DNA from: CAZSNT01 sp964607765
GTDB lineage: Bacteria > Verrucomicrobiota > Lentisphaeria > Oligosphaerales > JABHEG01
DNA length: 12,406 nucleotides
Reading direction: 5' to 3'
NCBI GenBank assembly: GCA_964607765.1
Contig: CAZSNT010000237.1
Span: forward strand, 1 to 12,406
Shown: positions 1 through 8,313 of the stretch, piece after piece
Position numbering within the stretch: the first letter of the stretch is position 1
How the letters are laid out: each line of letters opens with the position of its first letter
Notes under the pieces: generated by a model
The model's input: the letters and a program-made list of their open reading frames with translations, nothing else
What the model was told of the DNA's origin: nothing
Database searches by the model: none
Program-made: the position numbers and the translations under genes

Positions 1-185
1 CTCCTATAAGAGCTTTATTCTGTCAGCCATAAGACCTTTCAGGACGGGGTCTAGCGAGAAGCTGAGCTCACCGGTGGTGACAACCGGGACGACAGAGGCG
101 GGTGGTCCTGCTCAGCCCGGTGAGTTCTGGACATCGTCCCGGTTGGGATCGAACTGAGACCGAGTTCATGGTGAGCTCGACTGGG
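1..185. other. non-coding flank downstream of the GH-A glycosidase gene
   Basis: I see no supportable gene here. The short open frames crossing it have no recognisable domain and no ribosome binding site. The stretch follows the stop codon of the minus-strand glycosidase gene and contains nested inverted repeats (listed separately). There is no obvious run of T on the minus strand that would make a classical intrinsic terminator. Confidence 0.6.
64..178. repeat. nested inverted repeats (12-bp and 9-bp perfect arms)
   Basis: Two perfect inverted repeats are nested. The outer arms are gagctcacc (64-72) and ggtgagctc (170-178). The inner arms are caaccgggacga (81-92) and tcgtcccggttg (134-145). 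A smaller dyad, gaact/agttc (151-155 and 163-167), sits inside the right half. The distance between outer and inner arms differs on the two sides (8 against 24 bases), so this is not a simple hairpin. It could be a structured 3' end of the minus-strand transcript, or the remains of a small repeated or mobile element. No function is assigned. Confidence 0.6.
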
Positions 186-2777
186 TCAGCGGCGTTCAAT
201 CAGCGCCCAGAGCGTACGGTCGTCCTCGCGCAGCGTTATCGTGTTGCCGTCGGTACGGATGCGATGCCGAATGCGGCCGTCTGCGCCCAGGGCCTGGGCC
301 ACCACCGGTCTGCCCGGAACGGTCAAGGTCAGGGGAACGGCTTCGGAAACGGGTGTCCCTTCTCCCCAGGCCTTCTTCCCGACGAGCGACGTCCGTTCCT
401 CGTTCCACGCCATGTTCGGGTTCTCCGTGCGCGCGGACGCCGCAAGCAGGAGCTGTGCACTGTGCGCAACCGGCTTCCCGTCGAGGGCGACCAGTGAGAT
501 GCAGGCGTAGGCTGGCAGGTCACGGGGCCACGGGCGCGCTGACACGGCGACCGAGGCGTCGCCGAGCTTGAATGTGCGTCCCCCGACGTGGCCGATCAGA
601 AGTCGCACGGCCGGCGCGTTCACACTGAACCAAGCGCCCCTCTTATCCGAGGGATGCCAGCGGACCGCGCCGCGTTGACGCGGGCCCTCAGGAAGCGGCA
701 ACGGGTTCTCGACCGCGGGCGTGTCCGCATCGCCCAGACGCAGAGCGATGCGCCGCAGCCAGGCGCTCCCGGCGTCAAGGCCATGCTTTGCCCAGAGCGT
801 TCCCAGGCGGGAGTGGGCCTGTGCGAACTCCGCAACCCGCGACCGGGGCAGTGTGAGTTGCGTCACCTCAGCGTTGGCTGGCAGCAGTTGCCCACGGAAG
901 AGCCTGGCACAGGCGGGTGCGTGGACCAGCACGTTCGCCCGCCCGATCAGATGGAAGTACCTGAGAATCTGCGTGTCCTCGTAGGCCTTTCCGAAGTCCC
1001 GATAGGTGTAGCTGTAGAGCGCGTCCCAGTCCTGGACGGCTGCCATCGTCGCGAACAGGGGGAAAAGCTCCGCCCCGTGATCATTCGGCGCGGGCGTGTT
1101 GTATTCCGACACGCTGAACGGACGGTCAGCCAGCCGGTACAGGGCATTGCCGCAAAGTGTCCCTGACGAGCTCGCGACTTGGGTTGTGTTGGGGATTTTG
1201 AATGACGTGACCCAGCCCTTCTCGTTGCGTTGATAATGGGGGTGCTCCCAGTAACCGTGGATGTCGGTGTAATCCGTCAGTTCGGCCTCACGCAGTACGC
1301 CGCCCGCGCTGCCGTAGCTGATCTGCGTGTCGGATATCGGCGCCTTGCAGCCCAGATCCTTCTTCAGGAAACGGACGAGTCGGCGCGTGGTCCGCGTCTC
1401 GGTGTCGATGAGGAACCTGAACCAATCGGTCTGTGCATCGGTCGCCAAGTCATCGTCCGGAATGCCGACGCCGGTCGCCAGACTTTGGCCCTCCGGCAGC
1501 CCGCGCCCGCCGCCCGGACGCAGCGAGAAGTCGGCGAATTCCACATCACCCAGCTTGTTGCTCAACGACAAATTCACCCGCAGCGGTCCGTCCACGGGCG
1601 GCGCAACCACCTCGGTCGTGGTGCTGAACGCCTGCCACTCCGGGGTCAGGTCATGGCGTGCCCTCAGCCCGACCGTGGTCCAGGGATCGCGGTCCAGCAT
1701 CAGGGTCTGCCCAACCACGTTCGACGTCCTGCTGCGTGCCCGACAAGTGAGCGTATAGCGTCTCGGCGCCAGACGCAGGCTCTTGAACTGCATCTGCAGG
1801 TTCCACGACGACTGCCCGGACTTCGTGGCCACCCAGCGCCAGACATCCGCTTCTTTCGTCAGCGTGGATTCCGAGCCCTGCGCATTCTCGACGGACCAAC
1901 CGTCCGGGGTGAGCATCTCCTCGCCCAGAGGCTGGACGTCTCGACCCCAGGCGGCACGCAGTGCTTCCGTGGACCTGTACTTGCGCCGCAGCCACTCCGT
2001 CCACAGGTTGGCGAACGCGCTGGCAAACGGCTCTCCGAGTTTCCGATACACCGCACGCTGGTCGCGGATCATCGTGTTCTCGTTGTTGATCTCGATGCAA
2101 CAGACGGCCGGATCGTCAGCCCACCGCACACCGGTAACCGTGTTGGTGCGATCCAGCATGGCGCGGGCAAACGTCTCCTGCATGACGATGAACGGCTCGT
2201 ACCAGCGGTCCACCGACTTGCCGAAGCGGAACGTGCGGTCCCCCGGCATCTGGGGCGTTCCAGGATACACACGTCCTACGTGCAGATTGAGGTTGATGTA
2301 AATGCCGTTGGCGGCGCACTCCGCCACGAGGCGATCGAGCTTGCGCATCGATTCGGCCTCGTCCAACGCCCCTGTCTCGGGGTTGGCCCACAGACTCTCG
2401 CGTGTCTCCCCGCCCCAGGAGAAGTCCATGAAATGCAGACGCAGGCAGTTGAAGCCCAGCTGGCGCAGGCGCACAGCCAGCCGTCGGGATTCGTCGGGCT
2501 CGGGGAAACAACTGTCGCCGGTCACATTCGTTCCGAAAAGCCGCAAGCGGCGGCCGCGCCCGTCCACGAAGTGACCATCTTCGATCCGCACAAACCCGTG
2601 TTTGCCTGCCGGCTCGGCGTTCATGCCCGACATGTCCACGGGGGTGCCGGCAGCCGCTGCCAGGCCCGGCATGTCGAATTCGAACCACCCCGGCGTGGTC
2701 TTGTCGACCTGCCCGGAAACTACCGAGGCCGCGACCAGCGCGGGCAGCAACGCCCTGCGCATCTTCGAGGTAAGCAT
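186..2777 (-). CDS. secreted GH-A (GH5-like) glycoside hydrolase with inserted CBM4/9-like domain
   Basis: This is a putative retaining glycosidase acting outside the cytoplasm on a polysaccharide. Numbering is from the ATG at 2777 (863 aa). Residues 1-22 look like a signal peptide (MLTSKMRR, then a hydrophobic ALLPALVAASVVSG). The TIM barrel starts near residue 65 (HGFVRIEDGHFVDGRGRRLR, then FGTN). Acid/base candidate E233 lies in IEINNEN and nucleophile candidate E558 in FSVSEYNTP, the usual order for clan GH-A. Residues ~290-420 between them read like a CBM4/9 beta-sandwich (RYTLTCRARS, WTTVGL, EWQAFSTT, GDVEFADFSL), so the barrel is interrupted by a binding module. The C-terminal ~170 residues look like a beta-sandwich. 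The reading frame is open to a GTG at 2819, but the ATG at 2777 is preferred because of its ribosome binding site and signal peptide. It is the last gene of the minus-strand block, 42 bases after the sialidase-like gene. The substrate cannot be read from the sequence. Confidence 0.85.
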   Translation of the reverse strand: MLTSKMRRALLPALVAASVVSGQVDKTTPGWFEFDMPGLAAAAGTPVDMSGMNAEPAGKHGFVRIEDGHFVDGRGRRLRLFGTNVTGDSCFPEPDESRRLAVRLRQLGFNCLRLHFMDFSWGGETRESLWANPETGALDEAESMRKLDRLVAECAANGIYINLNLHVGRVYPGTPQMPGDRTFRFGKSVDRWYEPFIVMQETFARAMLDRTNTVTGVRWADDPAVCCIEINNENTMIRDQRAVYRKLGEPFASAFANLWTEWLRRKYRSTEALRAAWGRDVQPLGEEMLTPDGWSVENAQGSESTLTKEADVWRWVATKSGQSSWNLQMQFKSLRLAPRRYTLTCRARSRTSNVVGQTLMLDRDPWTTVGLRARHDLTPEWQAFSTTTEVVAPPVDGPLRVNLSLSNKLGDVEFADFSLRPGGGRGLPEGQSLATGVGIPDDDLATDAQTDWFRFLIDTETRTTRRLVRFLKKDLGCKAPISDTQISYGSAGGVLREAELTDYTDIHGYWEHPHYQRNEKGWVTSFKIPNTTQVASSSGTLCGNALYRLADRPFSVSEYNTPAPNDHGAELFPLFATMAAVQDWDALYSYTYRDFGKAYEDTQILRYFHLIGRANVLVHAPACARLFRGQLLPANAEVTQLTLPRSRVAEFAQAHSRLGTLWAKHGLDAGSAWLRRIALRLGDADTPAVENPLPLPEGPRQRGAVRWHPSDKRGAWFSVNAPAVRLLIGHVGGRTFKLGDASVAVSARPWPRDLPAYACISLVALDGKPVAHSAQLLLAASARTENPNMAWNEERTSLVGKKAWGEGTPVSEAVPLTLTVPGRPVVAQALGADGRIRHRIRTDGNTITLREDDRTLWALIERR

Positions 2778-2784
2778 CGTGCGA

Positions 2785-2789
2785 CTCCT
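2785..2789 (-). promoter_or_regulatory. ribosome binding site of the GH-A glycosidase gene
   Basis: AGGAG lies 7 bases upstream of the ATG at 2777. This decides the start against the GTG at 2819, which directly abuts the stop codon of the preceding gene. The chosen start also begins right at a standard signal peptide. Confidence 0.75.
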
Positions 2790-2819
2790 ATGCTGTATAC
2801 ACGTTCCCGTTGCAGTCAC

Positions 2820-3683
2820 CTACTCGAACCACTCGTCGCCCATCACCTTGCCGATGAGGAAGTGCTTGCAGTCCGGGATCCAGAGCACGGTCTTGCCGTC
2901 CACAACCGTCAGGCTTGTGTAGAAGGCGTTGCCGCCGGACCGCGAAGGGTAGGGCTTGGGCTCAGCGAACCGGATGGGCTGCTCGCCGTCCGGGTCGAAC
3001 CGACCTGCGATGAGGAACAGCGGCCCGCGCGGCCCGTATGAACTCGTTTCACTTCGTTCCTGGTTCGAGATGAAAGCGAAATACTCGCCGCTGCACGCTT
3101 CCGGTCCCTTGCGATCGTAGATGGGGCAGGGCGCGCAGGGATGCCTGTAGGCCCGGCCTTGCGCGTCTTTCAGCGGCTTGGGCGGGTCCCAGTTCCGGCC
3201 CTTGTCGCGGCTCTGTGTCCAGTGGGGGCTTCCCGCACTCGTGCGCATCAGCGCGAACAGCCGCCCGTCCGGCAGATTCACGATGCTGGCTTCCTGGCAG
3301 CACAGGCCCCACTTGGGGTCGACGACCGCCATCTCCTTTTCATTCGCGGCCAGGATAACGACCTCGATGTCCTCGGTCTCCGGATCGTCGTCGATGTTGT
3401 CGTACTGGATGAACTCCACAACCGTGCCGTGTTTCTGTATCTGCTTGCCCGCCCCTGCCTGTTCTTCGGTCACGCTGCCGGCGCGTGTCAGCCCCACGAT
3501 GTACTTGCCGTCCTTCCCGAGCCGGAGCGGGCGCTGCCAGATGCACCAGTTCGGCGGCTTGTCGGACGCGTCGCGATTCACGCGCGGGAGAGTGACTACG
3601 CGCGGCTGCGACCACGTCTGGCCGTCGTCGTCGGAGTACTTGCCCACGCTCTTCCTGTTGTCGTCCAAGCCTGGCACTCTCAT
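2820..3683 (-). CDS. BNR/sialidase-like beta-propeller protein, N-terminally truncated
   Basis: The protein (287 aa) matches the C-terminal two thirds of bacterial sialidase/BNR-repeat proteins. Asp-box motifs occur at residues 17-24 (SDDDGQTW) and 158-165 (SRDKGRNW). Family-like segments follow: PPNWCIWQRP (43-52), QEASIVNLPDGRLFALMRTS (130-149), HPCAPCPIYD (181-190) and a C-terminal Y-T-S, VLWIPDCKHFLIGK region. Family members usually have a signal peptide and roughly 100-150 further residues ahead of the first Asp-box. Here the protein begins only 16 residues before it. The upstream bases in this frame are the shadow of the neighbouring gene and show no propeller sequence. The ATG overlaps the stop of the LamG/FG-GAP gene (ATGA), so translation could be coupled. 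With no export signal and incomplete blades it may be inactive; the role as a true sialidase is unproven. Confidence 0.75.
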   Translation of the reverse strand: MRVPGLDDNRKSVGKYSDDDGQTWSQPRVVTLPRVNRDASDKPPNWCIWQRPLRLGKDGKYIVGLTRAGSVTEEQAGAGKQIQKHGTVVEFIQYDNIDDDPETEDIEVVILAANEKEMAVVDPKWGLCCQEASIVNLPDGRLFALMRTSAGSPHWTQSRDKGRNWDPPKPLKDAQGRAYRHPCAPCPIYDRKGPEACSGEYFAFISNQERSETSSYGPRGPLFLIAGRFDPDGEQPIRFAEPKPYPSRSGGNAFYTSLTVVDGKTVLWIPDCKHFLIGKVMGDEWFE

Positions 3684-6600
3684 CGTTTCAGCGTGTCGAA
3701 GGCGACCTTTGCCGGTGCCTCGTCCAGGAATGAACGGTAGAACACGCAGGTCCCCGGATCCGTGGAGGTCACCAGGTCGAGCCGGCCGTTGCCGGTCAGG
3801 TCCACGGCATTGACCTTCACGTCATGCTGCGCATTCAGCATCCGATTCAGGCGTGTCATTGGCCGGCGTGCGGCGAACACCGGTCGCGTGCGCGTGCCGA
3901 CGTTACGAAAGAGGTCAACGGCACGGTTGATCTTGGCGCCGCCATGGTCCTCGGTGGAGGCGATCAGATCGATCAAGCCGTCACGGTCCCAGTCCACAGG
4001 CGTGACCTTGGTGCGGATGTGGCAGCGGAAGGCGTCCCCATTCTCGTGCGTCAGCAGCACCGGCCTGGCGCAGCCGGGCGTGGCATCCGGCCCCGGTCCC
4101 GTGCCCGGAAACAGGAAGAGCTTGCCTTCGCCCCAGCTCCGGTGCTCCGGTTTGCTGCCGCGGCCACGTCGCCCGTCGCTGAGCATCATGACCATGTCGG
4201 GTCGCCCGTCCCCGGTCAGGTCTGCGAACCCGGGCGTGCAGCGGTAGCCCACGCGCAGACGGCTCCCCACGTCGCCCTGTGCGCTGTCCGCGTGTCCGTC
4301 GAACGGCAGTGCGAAGAGCGAATCGCCGTGCGCGTCAAGGATCTCGAACTCGTCCACGTCGCCTTCCGCGGGTTGCGAGAAATCGGTTGGGTGCGCGTGC
4401 CAGCGTGACGGGTATTCGCGTTGCCGCTGCACCCCCATCCAGGCGTGACTGCCGATGTGCATGCGCCTGCCGCAGGGAACGGCGGCAACAGCGGCATCCG
4501 TCGCCGCCACGACCGTGCCGTCGAACGATAGCTGAAGGCCATTCCTGCCCCAGCTTGCCTCGATTCGATGCCAGGCACCGTCCTGCCACGCCAACGCGTC
4601 GGACTCGACCGCTCTCTGTCCGGCCTGGAGGCGCAGTGTGCCGCGTGCGGTTGCGAACAGCGCAAACGGCGGGGGTATCTCCAGACCCGGCAGTTGGCCG
4701 GTGTAGTGGCGACGCAACGGTTCTGCACGGACCCCGCCGACCGCAGGCGTCGGGGCCGTGTGGAAGAAGTAGCGGGCGCCCGGCGTCCTGGCCTCCCACC
4801 GCGGCCGGAACCAGAAACGGACCGTGCCCCCCGAGGCATCGAAACAGCCGGCGGTACGATAGGACAGGTAATCCAGGAACGTGTTCGCATCGATCCGTGC
4901 CGCTTTGCCCTGCTTGCCGTCGACGAACGGCACGTGGTCGCACGTCCCGCCGCCGGGCCGCCACTCGACCTCGGTCGCAAAGCGGCTGTTACCCAAGTTC
5001 TCGTAGTAATGCAGGTACCCGAAGCGCCAGGCGTGCTCGGAGTTGAAGAACAGATCCATGTCGCCGTCACCGTCCCAGTCAAAGGGCGAGAGTAACGCGT
5101 AGAGTGCTTCGTACTCAGTGGTGTCGGGACAGCCGTACCAGTCCTTCTTGTTCGGGTCCACCTCGACCGTGGACACGCCGCGGAACAGGCCATCCTGCCA
5201 TGCCGTCACAGTGACGTCCAGGCAGCGGCTGTGCGGGAGTAAGTGGTCGAGGTCGCCATCCCCGTCCCAGTCCAGCATGGCCTGGCATTTGAGGTTGCTG
5301 CGCCCCATCACCTTCTGCCGGGAGACAGGGGCGCGATGGCACGCGGCCAGCCGCACCTGTTTCGGGCTGCCGTCGTTCCGGTAGATTGCGCCGCCGGTCA
5401 GTTTGATCAGGTCGAGATCGCCGTCAGCGTCGTAATCAGACCACGAGATCGACGGGTAGTAGAAGCCGACATCAAGCGGCTTGCCCCGGTACTCGACGCG
5501 TCTGCCCTTGGTGGCAAAGGAGAAAGCCGTGGCCGTGCCGTCGTTCCGGTGTTCCCGGACGTGAGGCGCACCGACCACGTACAGGTCGAGGTCGCCGTCG
5601 GCATCCGTGTCCGCCAGCGCCAGAGTGGTGCGGCGTGAGCTGCGGCCGCCGTCGAAAGAACGCACCACCTCGGTGTCCAGGTCCTGACCGGCTTCGAAAA
5701 CAGGGACGCTGTTCGGGCCGAGCTCTCTGCCGGCGTGGAAGCGGAGCGTGTCCCTGTCGTTGGCGTGAATGACCACCACCGCATCGGCAATCCCATCGCC
5801 GGTCAGGTCGCCGAACGCGACCTTGCCTCGCGAGAGTCCAACCGAACGTTCGCCCCGGGACATGATCGGGAACGAGGCCGGGCCCAGGTTACGGTGGAAG
5901 ACCGGCGCCCCGGCGAAGTACCGGTCCATGAACAGGTCCACTCGCCCGTCGCCGTCGAAGTCGATCGGCATGACTGTGGAGAAGGAGCAGGCTGGATGCT
6001 CGGGGCGCATCGCGAGTGGCGTCTCCGTGTCGTCCATGATCAGGAAGTGCTCGCGCGCGGCGAACGCCGGTTCCCGGGCTGTGCCCACGTTACGCCAGAG
6101 GTGGCAGAAGTCGTTCCACGAGCCGGCGATCGCGTCCTGGCGCCCGTCGTTGTCCCAATCCAGGAACACGCACGACCACATGTCATGCGGCAGCGACGTG
6201 TTCTGGACCTCGTCGAAGTAGAAATGGTCACCGTCGCCGAGCGTGCACCGTCCCAGCTCGGGCGGGGCGTCGGGCCGTGGCCGGAAGCGGAACGCGAAGC
6301 GCGTGTGCGTCCGGTTGCGAAGTGTCCAGGTCAACGTGCCCTTGTCCGGCGTGATACGGTCGAACCGGCTGTTGCACCGCGACGGGGTTGCGCCGGTCAG
6401 ATCGAGCACGTCGATGGTGTACGGGTCCACTGTCTGCCCCACGGCCGCCTCGACAATGCGCAGGTCCAGCGCAACCTTGGCGGGATAGAACTCGTGCGGC
6501 GTTTCGCCTGCATCCACAGTCGTGCGGAGTTCGCAGACGGTGTCCGGCTCGGCAGGCGGCTCTGCTTTGCGGAGTTCGCAACCGCGCCAGGGCGCGAGCC

Positions 6601-8167
6601 AGCGTTCCGTGTGCTCCCAACGCTGCAGAATGCTGTCCAGCCCGGCGTCGTCGTGGTCCGGCAAGGCCTTGAGGTCCCGTTTGAGGCAGGCCAGGGCCTC
6701 GCCGTAGAGTTGGCGGACGGCGCTGCCGATGGGGTCCGGCGTCGCGGCGAAGCGCTGTTGCCAGGCGGCGATCCCGGCGGCGACCCGGGCCCGGGCCTGT
6801 TCGGCCTTGGCACGAGTCGCGGCCACTTCTCCCGCAGAGCGCCACTGCAGCTCCCGGATCACGACGGATCGGTCTTCCGGCGCCACGATCGGGGTGGTGG
6901 GGCTACTCACCCGCTTCCCGCCGTCATGCGTGCTGAGCAGCTTGATTCGGAACTTGCGGAGTGTGCAGGGCGCGAACTCCGCAGCAACCGAGAATTCGCC
7001 CGGCCCGCCGCTGTATCGAGGCACGTCGATCACACCCGTGAGGTCACGCCACTCCGCCGTCCGTTCCGGTCTCTTGCCGAACAGCTGCCCAAGCCGGCCG
7101 ATGATCCCTTTCCGGCGTCCGAGGCCAGGCTCGATCCAGCCCTGAACGACAAAGGTCCGTGGCGAGCATTCCGTGCTGGGATTGGGAGCGTAGAGTCGGT
7201 TCCCCGGATGCACGATCACGCGGGCTAACTCCAACGGCTTCGGGAGCTGGATCTCGACGGAATTCGGCGTGCCGCGGCCGGTCCACGAACTGCGGTCACC
7301 AGTGTCGCCGTCAAGCATGGCCCAGGGATTGGTGTCGGGCGCGCCGCGGCCCGTGCGGACCAACGGCTCGAAGCCGAACGCCTCCTGAAACAGTCGCACG
7401 TCATCGATCAGGCCGCGAGCGGGGTTCGCACCGGACACCGTTCCGCCGATGCCGAACACCGGCTTGATTGGCCCGACCGTGAACGGTGTGCCGGTCCGGG
7501 AGGCGATCTCGTGACCGTCGAGGAAGAGCTTGATCATGCCGGCCGCGCCGTCCCAACTGCCGGCCAGGTGGTGCCAGTCGCCGGCTTCCCACGCGTAGTC
7601 GCGCCCAACCACAGCCATGGCCTCGCTGCGGTCGCCATCTTCGTCATAGACAACCATGAACAGGCCGTTCTTGCCGCCGTCCCCGCTCTTGTAAAGAAAG
7701 ACCTTCGCCTTGGACGATTCCCCCTGGAGATCGAAGAAGCGATGGTAGGCGCTGTCCGCACAGTTGTACCCGGGACGAATCCACATCTCGACCGTGCCGG
7801 ACTCAGCGGAGAAGCCCGGCGGAAGCTCATAGACCAAGCCGGTGTCCGCGACTTGCGCAGCGTGTCCGGATCGACCCGACGCGAGGCGTGGTGCAGGCGT
7901 CGGCTTCGGGCCGAGCGCGTCGAACGTGATCTCTGCAACGGGCCGCCCCGGAACCGGCAGCCCATTCGATGCCGCGAATCCCTCGCCGGCAATCGCCGCG
8001 GCACCCAAAGCTGCCATGGCTACCCGAACCAGCCCGGCAACGTGCATCGCCCGGGCCCGCAGCAGTCCCTTGCCCGCATCCTTGCGGCGAACCGGCAGAC
8101 GCGTATTCCCGCGCAACATCGCGTGGCAACACGTACCCGCGAACTCGATCCGAGGAAACCGTGGCAT
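3680..8167 (-). CDS. giant secreted LamG / discoidin-like / FG-GAP (VCBS) repeat protein
   Basis: The predicted protein has 1,495 residues. Residues 1-30 resemble a transposase N-terminus (separate entry). A signal peptide begins only at M41 (MHVAGLVR, then VAMAALGAAAIAG, likely cut after GFA near 65). The domain order is LamG/concanavalin-like fold (~105-262; EMWIRPG, WHHLAGSWDG, IDDVRLF), a discoidin-like sandwich (~275-445), a charged helical stretch (~445-530), and an FG-GAP propeller from ~660. Ten D-x-D/T-x-D/N-G-x-x-D calcium loops start near 670, 736, 787, 853, 911, 966, 1030, 1316, 1392 and 1456. A second LamG-like domain (~1085-1278) sits between the seventh and eighth loops. It is probably an exported Ca2+-stabilised glycan- or surface-binding protein; I see no catalytic motif. 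The start at 8167 has GGAGG 10 bases ahead. The ATG at 8047 fits the signal peptide better but has only a distant AGGGA. First gene of the minus-strand block. Confidence 0.85.
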   Translation of the reverse strand: MPRFPRIEFAGTCCHAMLRGNTRLPVRRKDAGKGLLRARAMHVAGLVRVAMAALGAAAIAGEGFAASNGLPVPGRPVAEITFDALGPKPTPAPRLASGRSGHAAQVADTGLVYELPPGFSAESGTVEMWIRPGYNCADSAYHRFFDLQGESSKAKVFLYKSGDGGKNGLFMVVYDEDGDRSEAMAVVGRDYAWEAGDWHHLAGSWDGAAGMIKLFLDGHEIASRTGTPFTVGPIKPVFGIGGTVSGANPARGLIDDVRLFQEAFGFEPLVRTGRGAPDTNPWAMLDGDTGDRSSWTGRGTPNSVEIQLPKPLELARVIVHPGNRLYAPNPSTECSPRTFVVQGWIEPGLGRRKGIIGRLGQLFGKRPERTAEWRDLTGVIDVPRYSGGPGEFSVAAEFAPCTLRKFRIKLLSTHDGGKRVSSPTTPIVAPEDRSVVIRELQWRSAGEVAATRAKAEQARARVAAGIAAWQQRFAATPDPIGSAVRQLYGEALACLKRDLKALPDHDDAGLDSILQRWEHTERWLAPWRGCELRKAEPPAEPDTVCELRTTVDAGETPHEFYPAKVALDLRIVEAAVGQTVDPYTIDVLDLTGATPSRCNSRFDRITPDKGTLTWTLRNRTHTRFAFRFRPRPDAPPELGRCTLGDGDHFYFDEVQNTSLPHDMWSCVFLDWDNDGRQDAIAGSWNDFCHLWRNVGTAREPAFAAREHFLIMDDTETPLAMRPEHPACSFSTVMPIDFDGDGRVDLFMDRYFAGAPVFHRNLGPASFPIMSRGERSVGLSRGKVAFGDLTGDGIADAVVVIHANDRDTLRFHAGRELGPNSVPVFEAGQDLDTEVVRSFDGGRSSRRTTLALADTDADGDLDLYVVGAPHVREHRNDGTATAFSFATKGRRVEYRGKPLDVGFYYPSISWSDYDADGDLDLIKLTGGAIYRNDGSPKQVRLAACHRAPVSRQKVMGRSNLKCQAMLDWDGDGDLDHLLPHSRCLDVTVTAWQDGLFRGVSTVEVDPNKKDWYGCPDTTEYEALYALLSPFDWDGDGDMDLFFNSEHAWRFGYLHYYENLGNSRFATEVEWRPGGGTCDHVPFVDGKQGKAARIDANTFLDYLSYRTAGCFDASGGTVRFWFRPRWEARTPGARYFFHTAPTPAVGGVRAEPLRRHYTGQLPGLEIPPPFALFATARGTLRLQAGQRAVESDALAWQDGAWHRIEASWGRNGLQLSFDGTVVAATDAAVAAVPCGRRMHIGSHAWMGVQRQREYPSRWHAHPTDFSQPAEGDVDEFEILDAHGDSLFALPFDGHADSAQGDVGSRLRVGYRCTPGFADLTGDGRPDMVMMLSDGRRGRGSKPEHRSWGEGKLFLFPGTGPGPDATPGCARPVLLTHENGDAFRCHIRTKVTPVDWDRDGLIDLIASTEDHGGAKINRAVDLFRNVGTRTRPVFAARRPMTRLNRMLNAQHDVKVNAVDLTGNGRLDLVTSTDPGTCVFYRSFLDEAPAKVAFDTLKR
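8048..8167 (-). pseudogene. RAYT / IS200-like (Y1) transposase 5' fragment fused to the LamG/FG-GAP gene
   Basis: The first ~30 codons of the long reading frame read MPRFPRIEFAG, then CHAMLRGN, then RLPV and KDA. This is the characteristic start of REP-associated tyrosine transposases and related IS200-like enzymes, which begin with P-R-x-x-R-I-E-x-x-G, then Y-H-V-M-x-R-G-N-x-R and an acidic D-D/A-D. The catalytic HUH motif and tyrosine, which lie further downstream in the family, are absent. After about residue 34 the frame passes directly into the signal peptide of the next protein. The ribosome binding site upstream (GGAGG) was probably that of the transposase. This is a recollected family pattern, not an alignment, but the agreement over ~30 residues is good. 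Confidence 0.7.
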
Positions 8168-8177
8168 CCAGGGCGGC

Positions 8178-8182
8178 CCTCC
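8178..8182 (-). promoter_or_regulatory. ribosome binding site ahead of the transposase-derived start
   Basis: GGAGG lies 10 bases upstream of the ATG at 8167. It favours initiation at 8167, which would place a 40-residue extension in front of the signal peptide that starts at 8047. Confidence 0.55.
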
Positions 8183-8313
8183 AAACTGGCTTTCTGCTTG
8201 CCTGGACCATCACCCCAAGCTCGCCAAAGTCAAATCAACGGACCGCGCATTGCCGACCTCGCGACCGGGGATCGATTCGTACGGTCAGGGGGCCGGGCCG
8301 GATGGCCGATTTC

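Noticed and set aside
1230..3041. 603-residue open frame on the plus strand antisense to the glycosidase
   Set aside because: It is the GC-rich shadow of the minus-strand gene. Its translation is rich in R, P, H and G with no domain, and the opposite frame has a signal peptide, catalytic motifs and a ribosome binding site.
3776..6160. recurrent GTC-rich motifs resembling a CRISPR or tandem array
   Set aside because: They are the degenerate codons for the calcium-binding FG-GAP loops at irregular spacing, not identical repeats with spacers.
6523..6580. 13-bp direct repeat tgcggagttcgca (6523-6535 and 6568-6580)
   Set aside because: It lies in frame inside the large gene, encoding C-E-L-R twice 15 residues apart. 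Two copies only, no array character, best explained as protein-level similarity.
5735..7228. 497-residue open frame on the plus strand antisense to the FG-GAP protein
   Set aside because: The minus-strand frame shows LamG and regular D-x-D-x-D-G-x-x-D loops, while this translation has no recognisable domain and arises from codon bias in GC-rich DNA.
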